From positions 1-12,429 of the forward strand of contig JANQGE010000044.1 of the NCBI GenBank assembly GCA_028277485.1: DNA of 12,429 nt. Reading direction: 5' to 3'. This DNA comes from Chlorobium sp. (lineage in GTDB: Bacteria; Bacteroidota; Chlorobiia; Chlorobiales; Chlorobiaceae). Made by a program: the position numbers and the translations under genes. Within the stretch, counting starts at the first letter, position 1. Every line of letters begins with the position of its first letter. A model generated the notes under the pieces. It saw only the letters and a list, made by a program, of their open reading frames with translations, did no database searches and was not told the DNA's origin. Shown here piece by piece: positions 1 through 5,173 of this stretch.

Positions 1-99
1 AAAAATGTTCGAAGTTCTGCGGAAAGACTGTTCGAGCTTTTCCGGAATGACTGTTCGAAGTTGTGCGGAATTTGTGTTCGAGGTTTGGCGGAACCTACA
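1..99. mobile_element. Terminal repeats of an IS21-family-like insertion sequence (partial, extends left)
   Basis: Four 19-bp repeats of the form TGTTCGANSTTNNSCGGAA begin at 6, 29, 52 and 75, an exact 23-bp period with 4-bp spacers. On the minus strand each copy reads TTCCGNNNNANCTCGAACA-like, which resembles the multiple terminal repeats I know from IS21-family ends. The outermost bases on the plus strand are ...CCTACA, so the element would end in CA at 98-99 and begin with TG on the other strand, as IS21-type elements do. No istA or istB sequence is inside the window; those genes would lie to the left. The adjoining integrase gene breaks off exactly here, which supports insertion. The family assignment comes from pattern memory, not from a search. 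Confidence 0.5.
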
Positions 100-721
100 G
101 GTTACTGTTCACTCCCGGAATATCGGAGATAAGGGCAAAGGTGAAAACCTGCCCGATGATCGTCTTGATGCGGTGAGCAGTCTCAAAAGCTTTGCGGGCC
201 TCTACCAGCCGCAGCGCGTCCAGTACGTCCCGTGTCGTGACTTCGGAAATCTGCTTGCTGCCGAGCAGAGGCAGGATATCTCTCTGGAGCCTCGAAAGAA
301 CCGTCCTTGCATGGCCGTGCGTCCATTCCGTCTGTGCAATAGCGTACCATTGCATAGCGACCTTCCCGAAAGTGTTCTCCTGCCTCTCCCGCTCACGAAC
401 AACGGCGGCCTTGCGCCTCTTTTTTTCCGCTTGCGGATCGATGTCGCCGGCAAGCAGGGTTTTCGCCTCCTTGTGTTTCTCGCGAGCCTTCGCAAGGCCA
501 ACCCCCGGATACGCCCCGAATGACATTATCCGAGCCCTGCCCTCATAGGTATATTTGAACCTCCACAACTTCGAATCAGGCAGCGGCGTACCGTCTTTGG
601 TATATTTTTTTGGCGGTAAGTACAGGAATAAGCCGTCCCCGTCAAACAGGGTTTTCGGTTTGTCACCTGCCTTGTAACTCCTTATTTGTGTGTCGGTTAG
701 CGGAACAATCTTGCGCGGCAT
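95..721 (-). pseudogene. P4-type tyrosine integrase, N-terminal fragment truncated by IS
   Basis: A 208-residue open frame starting at ATG 719-721. Residues 1-90 form the Arm-DNA-binding domain of P4/CP4-57-type island integrases (DUF4102), with motifs LTDTQIRSYK, LFDGDGLFLYL, LWRFKYTYEGR and the typical SFGAYPGVGLAKAR. Residues about 115-205 match the core-binding SAM-like domain (NTFGKVAMQWY through IKTIIGQVFTFAL). Family members run to about 400 residues, and the whole catalytic domain (R...HxxR...Y) is missing here. The frame ends in a TAG at 95-97 that lies inside the presumed IS end, so the stop is supplied by the insertion. Its position just beyond the 3' end of ssrA, in the same orientation, is typical of islands that integrate in tmRNA genes. 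It should be inactive as a recombinase. No clear Shine-Dalgarno sequence precedes the ATG. Confidence 0.85.
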
Positions 722-722
722 A

Positions 723-753
723 GGTATATTCTTGGTAACGTTTTTGGTATATT
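723..753. repeat. Phased GGTATATT repeats before the integrase, possible arm-type sites
   Basis: GGTATATT at 723-730 and 746-753 flank a degenerate GGTAACG at 734-740, so the GGTA motifs sit 11-12 bp apart, about one helical turn. The spot is directly upstream of the integrase start. Repeats of a GGTATA-like word before DUF4102 integrases are something I have seen in other islands, where they are plausible sites for the N-terminal arm-binding domain. Two further copies at 548-555 and 599-606 lie within the gene, where they encode Tyr-Thr, and may be coincidence. Confidence 0.4.
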
Positions 754-857
754 TTCAAACCCGAGAAGCGGTTTTAACACCAAAACTACCATGAAATGCA
801 CCTAAAATGGGTAGATTTTAAAAAATACCTCTGGACTACAAGAGATAACAGAAAAGC

Positions 858-884
858 AAAAACCCCTGATTTTACAGGGGTTTT
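858..884 (-). terminator. Rho-independent terminator of ssrA
   Basis: AAAACCCCTG (859-868) and CAGGGGTTTT (875-884) form a perfect 10-bp stem with a 6-base loop. On the minus strand the stem is followed by a T-rich run (TTTTTGCTTTTC on reading out), as expected about 40 nt beyond the 3' end of the tmRNA. The A/T-flanked arms could also act on plus-strand transcripts. Confidence 0.85.
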
Positions 885-919
885 GGGACATTTTAGGATT
901 GTTTCGGAAATCGTAAGAG

Positions 920-945
920 TGGAGATGGCGGGAATCGAACCCGCG
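920..945 (-). other. Candidate attachment-site core in the ssrA 3' end
   Basis: The T-arm to 3'-end segment of tmRNA is the usual crossover target of P4-type integrases, and an integrase remnant in the matching orientation begins 200 bp away. Only one copy of this stretch is in the window, so the second att copy that would prove it cannot be seen. This is inferred from position and family habit. Confidence 0.3.
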
Positions 946-1320
946 TCCAGAACATTGCTTGAAACAGCTACCACACTCATCTTCGGTGTTTAAAGATTCA
1001 TGTCCCGCGACTCTACCGACAAAGTTCGGGACACTATTCCGGAACCTTATTCACCCGCTTTTCCGGAAAACAAACGGATGAAGCTTACTTGCGCGAGCTA
1101 TGGCTCAAGCGCTGGTTATGCCATTCGATGACTTCAGAATAAGCGCCTCCATCACCGAACGATGGCTGATCAAATTAACTTTTGCTAATCAGGCAGCCAT
1201 TGCATACGAATGATCGTCTGCATCTAATTGTCGCATAGACTTCTTTAACGAGTCCATCCATGCTGAAACTCGGAGTGCAACTGGATCGCACACCTGTCCT
1301 GTCAAAAGCCTGTCATCCCC
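920..1320 (-). ncRNA. ssrA: Transfer-messenger RNA (tmRNA), Chlorobi type
   Basis: A 401-nt tmRNA that rescues ribosomes stalled on broken mRNAs, working with SmpB. The 5' end (GGGGAUG, from 1320) pairs with CAUCUCC at the 3' end to make a 7-bp acceptor stem with one G-U pair. The discriminator A is at 920, and the CCA end is not encoded. The T arm reads CGCGGGTTCGATTCCCGC. The tag frame (1221 down to 1189) starts at a GCA resume codon and encodes ADDHSYAMAA followed by TGA, with the hydrophobic AMAA end that ClpXP-type proteases read. Between the tag and the 3' domain are paired segments consistent with the pseudoknots. A possible promoter is TTGCGT (1359-1354) with a weak TTTTGT -10 element, low confidence. 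The RNA is intact despite the nearby island remnant. Confidence 0.95.
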
Positions 1321-1333
1321 AAAATCAAAGAAC

Positions 1334-1400
1334 AAAAGGTACACCTCTGCTTTACGCAATCTGCGGGAGTCTCCGAAAATAGACTTTTTGAGGTGCCCTT
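1334..1400. repeat. Short inverted-repeat element, AAGG-CACCTC termini
   Basis: AAAAGGTACACCTCT (1334-1348) and GAGGTGCCCTT (1390-1400) are imperfect inverted repeats around a 41-bp interior, which has its own small stem, AGTCT (1368-1372) with AGACT (1381-1385). The termini match those of the 147-bp element at 3578-3724 (AAAGG-CACCTCTATT), so both may belong to one family with different interiors. This one sits in the presumed ssrA promoter region. Nothing else is evident in 1321-1457. Confidence 0.4.
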
Positions 1401-1457
1401 ATATATACATAAATTTAGCAGCAGAATAACAACATGAAAAAAAGCCGATAAAGTTCC

Positions 1458-1553
1458 ATGCTTAAAAAAAAGCTGAAAGCCACCCGCGTTTTTCTCTGGG
1501 GGATAATTTCTTATGTGGTGATTATTGTCCTCCTCGTCATCTTTGGAGGATAA
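1458..1553 (+). CDS. Possible 31-aa single-pass membrane microprotein
   Basis: ATG at 1458, TAA at 1551. The peptide starts MLKKKLKATR and ends VVIIVLLVIFGG: a strongly basic N-terminus, then about 19 hydrophobic residues with aromatic Trp and Tyr near the interface. That is the layout of a one-helix inner-membrane microprotein with the N-terminus inside. I do not recognise a family. There is no strong Shine-Dalgarno sequence. A five-codon leader frame (ATG at 1434, reading MKKSR and then stop) ends 6 nt before it, and the DNA at 1399-1420 is very A+T-rich, as a promoter might be. It is convergent with yqgE, with only 4 nt between the two stop codons. The composition looks protein-like, but a frame this short can arise by chance. 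Confidence 0.45.
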   Translation: MLKKKLKATRVFLWGIISYVVIIVLLVIFGG

Positions 1554-1557
1554 TCCT

Positions 1558-2121
1558 TCAGTTCATTCCCGGAAGCTCAGGGGAATTGGCAGCGTAGTAG
1601 TACCCGCCCCCCTTTGAACGCACAGTTCTGGCCCACATGCGCTCATACTCGCCGCTGAAAATAACCTCTCTCGAAGCGCCTGTCGTGTACCACGACCCCT
1701 CCTCGAACTCAACCTCAAGCTGACCTGAAGCCCACCCTGCGTAACCAAGATAAAAACGGACTTCCGAAGGGGAGACCACACCTGAAGCTATCAGGTAGCT
1801 GAGTTGCCCCTTGTCACCTCCCCAAAATACGCCGGGAAAAACCTCGTGAGCACCATCAATCACATCCCCTTTGGTATGCAGATAATGCACGGTATCAACC
1901 TGCACCGGCCCACCCATATGCAGAGGAACATCGACATCATCAAAACCCGTGATTGCCTCGCTTACCCTTATTTCCATCGGACGGTTGAGAATAAATCCGA
2001 GAGAGCCCTGCTCATTATGCTCACACATCAGCAACACAGTTCGCTTGAAATTTGATTCAAGCATTATTGCCGATGCCATGATAAGCCCCCCCACCGTAAG
2101 TTGATCAAATTCGTTTACCAT
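1558..2121 (-). CDS. yqgE: UPF0301/AlgH-family protein
   Basis: A 187-residue soluble protein of the YqgE/AlgH (UPF0301) family, whose biochemical role is not established. Family landmarks are present: LIMASAIML near the N-terminus, CEHN (33-36) followed by GxxLGFILNRP, the GGPV loop (70-73), and LGYAGWASGQLE (about 125-136). Length matches the family (about 185). The ATG at 2119-2121 puts the usual 12-15 residues before the conserved LIxA segment, so it is a good start. The gene begins 3 nt after the stop of the peroxidase gene bcp, so the two are almost certainly cotranscribed and probably translationally coupled. No clear terminator lies beyond its stop, where a possible convergent microprotein gene begins. 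Confidence 0.93.
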   Translation of the reverse strand: MVNEFDQLTVGGLIMASAIMLESNFKRTVLLMCEHNEQGSLGFILNRPMEIRVSEAITGFDDVDVPLHMGGPVQVDTVHYLHTKGDVIDGAHEVFPGVFWGGDKGQLSYLIASGVVSPSEVRFYLGYAGWASGQLEVEFEEGSWYTTGASREVIFSGEYERMWARTVRSKGGGYYYAANSPELPGMN

Positions 2122-2124
2122 GCT

Positions 2125-2613
2125 TTACTTGGTATGTTCCAGATATTCAAGCAGTTCCGCTGCGTGTTCCGCAGGTTTCACTTTCGTCCAGACATGTTCT
2201 ATCGTTCCATCCTCATCTATAAGATAAGTGATTCTGTTTGTCCCCATATATTCCCGGCCCATAAATTTTTTCAGCCCCCATACACCGTAATCCTTTACGA
2301 TTTTTTTCTCTTCGTCGGCAACAAGCTTAAAAGGAAGTTCATACTTCTCGACAAACTTCTTATGACGCTTTTCACTGTCTATGCTCACGCCAAGCACTTC
2401 TACACCTATCTCCTTGAATTTAGGGAAATTATCCCGAAATGCGCAAGCCTCTTTGCTACACCCCGGCGTGTCATCCTTCGGGTAGAAGTAAAGGATAACT
2501 TTTTTACCGATGTAATCCTTGAGTGCGACGGTTTGTCCTTCCTGATCAGATGCCTCGAAAAGCGGAGCCTTCAAGCCCTGTTGAAGTAGTGCCATAGAAA
2601 TAATATTTTTCAC
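2125..2613 (-). CDS. bcp: Thiol peroxidase, Bcp/PrxQ family
   Basis: A 162-residue atypical 2-Cys peroxiredoxin that reduces hydrogen peroxide and organic hydroperoxides using thioredoxin-type donors in the cytoplasm. The active-site segment is PKDDTPGC: Pro45, Thr49 and the peroxidatic Cys52 fit the PxxxTxxC signature. Cys57, in KEACAFRD, is the resolving cysteine typical of the C-x4-C PrxQ subgroup. Full length for the family (about 150-160). The start taken is GTG at 2611-2613, preceded by GAGG four bases upstream. An in-frame ATG at 2593-2595 would remove six residues and fits homologues, but has no Shine-Dalgarno sequence. It is the first gene of a two-gene unit with yqgE. For an anaerobic phototroph, a role in oxygen defence is likely (inference). 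Confidence 0.95.
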   Translation of the reverse strand: MKNIISMALLQQGLKAPLFEASDQEGQTVALKDYIGKKVILYFYPKDDTPGCSKEACAFRDNFPKFKEIGVEVLGVSIDSEKRHKKFVEKYELPFKLVADEEKKIVKDYGVWGLKKFMGREYMGTNRITYLIDEDGTIEHVWTKVKPAEHAAELLEYLEHTK

Positions 2614-2627
2614 GGTACCTCATTCCC

Positions 2628-2662
2628 GCGCGCCCTGATGACTTCACTGGCCGGTGCTCGAG
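2628..2662. repeat. Dispersed repeat copy 1 (core GAAGTCATCAGGGCGCGC on minus strand)
   Basis: GCGCGCCCTGATGACTTCAC and the following CGGTGCT match the copy at 3733-3767 at most positions, and the core matches the reverse complement of 7877-7901. It lies directly before the bcp start codon region, so it would be in the 5' leader of bcp if transcription starts upstream. Confidence 0.5.
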
Positions 2663-2717
2663 GCCCACGTTACAACGGTCGAAAGAAGCGGTCGATAAAC
2701 AAACCAACGTTTTACTG

Positions 2718-2743
2718 CTTGATATGAATTCTTGATATGAATT
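2718..2743. repeat. Perfect 13-bp tandem duplication
   Basis: CTTGATATGAATT occurs twice back to back (2718-2730, 2731-2743) in the spacer between bcp and the Nudix gene. It could be a duplicated operator for bcp or a simple slippage product. It contains an EcoRI-like GAATTC at the junction. Confidence 0.6.
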
Positions 2744-2804
2744 AATTATGCCGACAAAAAGTTTCTTTGCCTGAGCACCCCATAACAGTGACGAAAAGGG
2801 AATC

Positions 2805-2832
2805 AGTCGGCAGTCTTCAGTTGGCAGTTGGC
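2805..2832. repeat. Four degenerate heptamers, AGTYGGC-like
   Basis: AGTCGGC, AGTCTTC, AGTTGGC and AGTTGGC follow each other without gaps, giving a 7-bp period. The array is 23 bp before a second, perfect heptamer array with a different word. Confidence 0.6.
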
Positions 2833-2855
2833 AAAAGAGTAGTAACGAGGGGGAA

Positions 2856-2925
2856 GGTGTTAGGTGTTAGGTGTTAGGTGTTAGGTGTTAGGTGTTAGGT
2901 GTTAGGTGTTAGGTGTTAGGTGTTA
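2856..2925. repeat. Perfect heptanucleotide array, (GGTGTTA)x10
   Basis: Ten uninterrupted copies of GGTGTTA, starting at 2856 and ending at 2925, with one extra G. A perfect array of this length should be unstable in copy number by slipped-strand mispairing. It is intergenic, 134 bp upstream of the Nudix start and 240 bp upstream of bcp on the other strand, so any effect would be on promoter spacing, not a reading frame. With the 13-bp duplication and the AGTYGGC array it accounts for most of the recognisable structure in the gene-free stretch 2614-3059. Confidence 0.95.
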
Positions 2926-2937
2926 GAGGGAAGAATA

Positions 2938-2995
2938 ATCGGAGATCGGGGTCAGACTGGGCGTTTTGCGGAATGTTTCGATTCCCGATTCCGAT
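2938..2995. repeat. Imperfect inverted repeat upstream of the Nudix gene
   Basis: ATCGGAGATCGGG (2938-2950) pairs with CCCGATTCCGAT (2984-2995), leaving one bulged base and a 33-nt loop. It could fold in the leader of the Nudix transcript or be an operator. No T-run follows, so it is not a standard terminator. Confidence 0.35.
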
Positions 2996-3059
2996 ACCGA
3001 CGGCGAACACTGAAAGAAAAGTCAGTGGGAAACGATTGGCTATCCAGACAAGATAAACT

Positions 3060-3572
3060 ATGCACATTTACAGATATTGCCCTGTATGCGGTACCCCGCT
3101 GGCAACCGCCGAAATAGAAAACCAAACAAGGAAAGCATGTCCCTCATGTTCGTGGGTGCATTACGAAAATCCTTTGCCGGTTACTGTCGCTTACACGGTA
3201 AACCCAGCTGGAGAGCTGCTCGTTGTAAGAAGGGGCCACCATCCTGCCTATAATGAATGGGCTTTGCCGGGAGGGTTTTTGGAATCCGGAGAAACCCCGC
3301 AAGAAGGCTGCCTGCGCGAGCTGTTGGAAGAAACTTCATTGAGCGGAAAGATCGACCGGCTTATCGGCGCCTACCACCGAAAATCCGAAATGTACGGTTC
3401 CCTGCTGGTTATCGCATATAAAGTCGTCATCATGGCAGGAGCCCTGAAGATCAACCACGAGCTGCTCGAGGCCGGCTTTTTCCCATTCGAAAGTATCCCG
3501 CAGATCAACATACCTTTACACCGCACAATCATTGAAGATGCAAGAAGTCACGATAAAGAATACCCTTTTTGA
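3060..3572 (+). CDS. Nudix hydrolase with N-terminal zinc ribbon
   Basis: A 170-residue hydrolase of nucleoside diphosphates linked to another moiety; the substrate cannot be read from sequence. Residues 7-30 form a zinc ribbon, CPVC (7-10) and CPSC (27-30), like that of NudC-type NADH pyrophosphatases and related small Nudix proteins. The Nudix fold follows from residue 40. The Nudix box spans 72-94 (GFLESGE, seven residues, then RELLEET). The metal-binding RE..EE is intact, but the usual Gly after EE-x is Ser93. The protein lacks the long N-terminal domain of NudC, so a general pyrophosphohydrolase or an ADP-ribose-type enzyme is as likely as an NADH pyrophosphatase. The start is ATG 3060 with no strong Shine-Dalgarno sequence, but the zinc ribbon begins at residue 7, so little can be missing. 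It is a single-gene unit, with a 147-bp repeat element starting 6 nt after its stop. Confidence 0.92.
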   Translation: MHIYRYCPVCGTPLATAEIENQTRKACPSCSWVHYENPLPVTVAYTVNPAGELLVVRRGHHPAYNEWALPGGFLESGETPQEGCLRELLEETSLSGKIDRLIGAYHRKSEMYGSLLVIAYKVVIMAGALKINHELLEAGFFPFESIPQINIPLHRTIIEDARSHDKEYPF

Positions 3573-3577
3573 CATCT

Positions 3578-3724
3578 AAAGGGTACCTCTATTAATTGTC
3601 ATGAGCGTTTCAAGTGCAAGGCGAACGGAGCGCAGAAACCGAAGTGTACACAGAGTACATGAGGATTTCGAGCACCGCGCAACGAAGCAATTGAAGCGCG
3701 GAATAAATAAATAGAGGTGCCTTT
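3578..3724. repeat. 147-bp MITE-like inverted-repeat element
   Basis: Terminal inverted repeats AAAGGGTACCTCTATTAATT (3578-3597) and its near complement AATAAATAGAGGTGCCTTT (3706-3724) enclose a second, imperfect palindrome: GCGTTTCAAGTGC (3605-3617) with GCAATTGAAGCGC (3687-3699). Further partial pairing runs inward to a GTAC-rich centre near 3650. As RNA this would fold into one long hairpin. No open frame is apparent. It lies between two converging genes (Nudix and the mechanosensitive channel) and could serve as a bidirectional transcription barrier. Its termini resemble those at 1334-1400, and its left end resembles 7834-7860. Confidence 0.6.
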
Positions 3725-3732
3725 AATTTGTT

Positions 3733-3767
3733 GCGCACCCTGATTGCTTCACTGATCGGTGCTTCGG
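3733..3767. repeat. Dispersed repeat copy 2 (core GAAGCAATCAGGGTGCGC on minus strand)
   Basis: GCGCACCCTGATTGCTTCAC plus the following CGGTGCT parallels copy 1 at 2628-2662. It sits just past the stop codon of the channel gene and adjacent to the 147-bp element. Together these fill the 3573-3783 gap, where no gene is seen. Confidence 0.5.
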
Positions 3768-3783
3768 TTTGGCCGGAGACTGC

Positions 3784-5109
3784 TTACTGATTTACTTCCT
3801 TCCTGCTTCCCGACATTTTGCTTTCCAATTCCTGTTTCATGCTTTCTGAAAGGCCTTCTTGTAACGCTTGCCCGGCACCGGCAATATCAGCACCTGCTGG
3901 AGCCTGGAAAACTCTGAGGCCGAAAAACGGCAGGATCGCCAGCACATGATCCATGATGTCCGCCTGTATCTCCTCGTAATTTGCCCAGACCTGGTCGTTG
4001 CTGAAAACGTAAACCTGTACGGGAATACCGTTTTCGGTTGGCTGAAGATGACGTATAAGAAAGGTCATATCAGGATTTATCTTCGGATGATTGCGAAGAT
4101 AGGCAACAAGATATGCCCTGAAAGTACCAAAATTTGTAAGCCTGCGCCCGTTAACCGGGGAAGATGGATCGATACCATGACGTTTATTGTACTCGTTTAT
4201 TTCAAGGTTTTTCACCCGAAGATAATCCTGTAACAGTTGTACTTTGCTGAATTTATCGAGCATCGCTTCATCGCAAAAATGAACACTGTTCATGTCAATA
4301 TTGACAGACCGCTTGATCCTGCGCCCCCCCGACTCGCTCATTCCTCTCCAGTTTTTGAAGCCTTCTGAAATAAGCGCGTAAGCAGGAATGGTACTGATGG
4401 TCTTATCCCAGTTCTGCACTGATACCGTCACGAGTGAAATATCGATAACATCACCATCGACATTGTAAGTGGGCATCTCGATCCAGTCACCAACCTTGAC
4501 CAGGTTGTTCGTGGTGAGCTGAATGCCTGCAACAAGACCAAGAATGGAATCTTTGAAAACCAGGATGATAACTGCGGTAAAAGCCCCAAGTCCACTAAAA
4601 AAGACCACAGGTGACTGTCCGATCAGCTTGGAAATGACGATCACCGCTCCGATTGAAACCACAACGGTCTTTATAACCTGAATAAAACTTTTCAGAGGCA
4701 GCTTCTTGGAAAACGCGCTCTGGTTGTAATACTCCAGAAGGGCATCGAGCGCACTGAGAACAACCAGAACAAGAATGACTGTCAGGTAGAGCAGCGCAAT
4801 GGACTGAACAACCCGAATGCTTTCAGGATAAAACCGGAGTACAGGAACCACAAGATTGTACAGCAAAAGGGGGGGGATCATCTGGGCAAGCCAGTTGAAC
4901 ACCTTATGCTTTACAAGCAGATCATCATATTGCGTCCTTGTTTTTGCCGCCAATGAAACCACCATCCTCAGCAAAATCTTTTTGCTCAGCACCTCCGCCA
5001 CGACAACAAGAACTACGCTGAACAGGACCATAACCGCCGTCAGCGCAATCTTTGCTTCTGTTTCATTGAGCCCGTGAGTCTGCAAGTAGGAAAGTGCCGA
5101 TTCTATCAT
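3784..5109 (-). CDS. ybdG: Mechanosensitive ion channel, MscS superfamily (YbdG/MscM type)
   Basis: An inner-membrane channel of about 441 residues that would open under membrane tension and help survive osmotic downshock. It closely follows E. coli YbdG from memory: LPLKxxxQxIK before the pore helix, IGQSPxxxxSGLGAxxAVxxLVFKD (about 163-187), LGLVAGIQL, GDWxEMPxYxxDGxVIDI, then NWDxTIxTIPxxxLxSxxFKNWxGMSxSGGRRIKRS in the beta domain. Membrane helices fall near 19-41, 76-93, 101-120, 146-163 and 168-186. I chose ATG 5107-5109; the frame extends upstream to a GTG at 5217, but that lies inside phoR and adds residues YbdG lacks. It starts 64 nt after phoR in the same orientation, so it may be read from the pho transcript as well as from its own weak promoter. 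Confidence 0.93.
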   Translation of the reverse strand: MIESALSYLQTHGLNETEAKIALTAVMVLFSVVLVVVAEVLSKKILLRMVVSLAAKTRTQYDDLLVKHKVFNWLAQMIPPLLLYNLVVPVLRFYPESIRVVQSIALLYLTVILVLVVLSALDALLEYYNQSAFSKKLPLKSFIQVIKTVVVSIGAVIVISKLIGQSPVVFFSGLGAFTAVIILVFKDSILGLVAGIQLTTNNLVKVGDWIEMPTYNVDGDVIDISLVTVSVQNWDKTISTIPAYALISEGFKNWRGMSESGGRRIKRSVNIDMNSVHFCDEAMLDKFSKVQLLQDYLRVKNLEINEYNKRHGIDPSSPVNGRRLTNFGTFRAYLVAYLRNHPKINPDMTFLIRHLQPTENGIPVQVYVFSNDQVWANYEEIQADIMDHVLAILPFFGLRVFQAPAGADIAGAGQALQEGLSESMKQELESKMSGSRKEVNQ

Positions 5110-5119
5110 GCTCTGCTGT

Positions 5120-5150
5120 TTGTTTTTATACTGCGTTAAGCAATTGACAA
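5120..5150 (-). promoter_or_regulatory. Possible promoter for the channel gene
   Basis: On the minus strand TTGTCA (5150-5145) is followed by TATAAAAA (5130-5123). Spacing is 14 to 16 bp depending on the -10 register, a little short for a standard sigma-70 promoter. It lies in the 64-nt gap between phoR and the channel start. It would allow expression independent of phoBR. Confidence 0.3.
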
Positions 5151-5173
5151 ATACTACCTGGGTATCAAGGTTT

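Noticed and set aside
6..93. Regular 23-bp period at the left edge as a CRISPR array
   Set aside because: The spacers are only 4 bp and the repeats vary in the middle; this is not CRISPR geometry and fits IS terminal repeats better.
5..523. 172-aa plus-strand frame across the left end
   Set aside because: It is antisense to the clearly recognisable integrase and runs through the terminal repeats; no domain is visible.
580..594. GGTATATT copies inside the integrase gene (548 and 599) as further arm sites
   Set aside because: Both encode Tyr-Thr in the reading frame and lie far from the phased upstream cluster, so coding coincidence is enough.
786..993. Two ~65-aa frames over the tmRNA 3' end, one containing MAGIEPASRTLLETATT
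   Set aside because: They are translations of the tRNA-like domain of ssrA on both strands, a well-known false gene pattern.
2856..2925. GGTGTTA array as a telomere-like sequence
   Set aside because: It is internal to a chromosome with normal genes on both sides; simple slippage expansion explains it.
2920..3117. 65-aa plus-strand frame starting in the heptamer array
   Set aside because: It overlaps the Nudix start in another frame, has no ribosome binding site and no family likeness.
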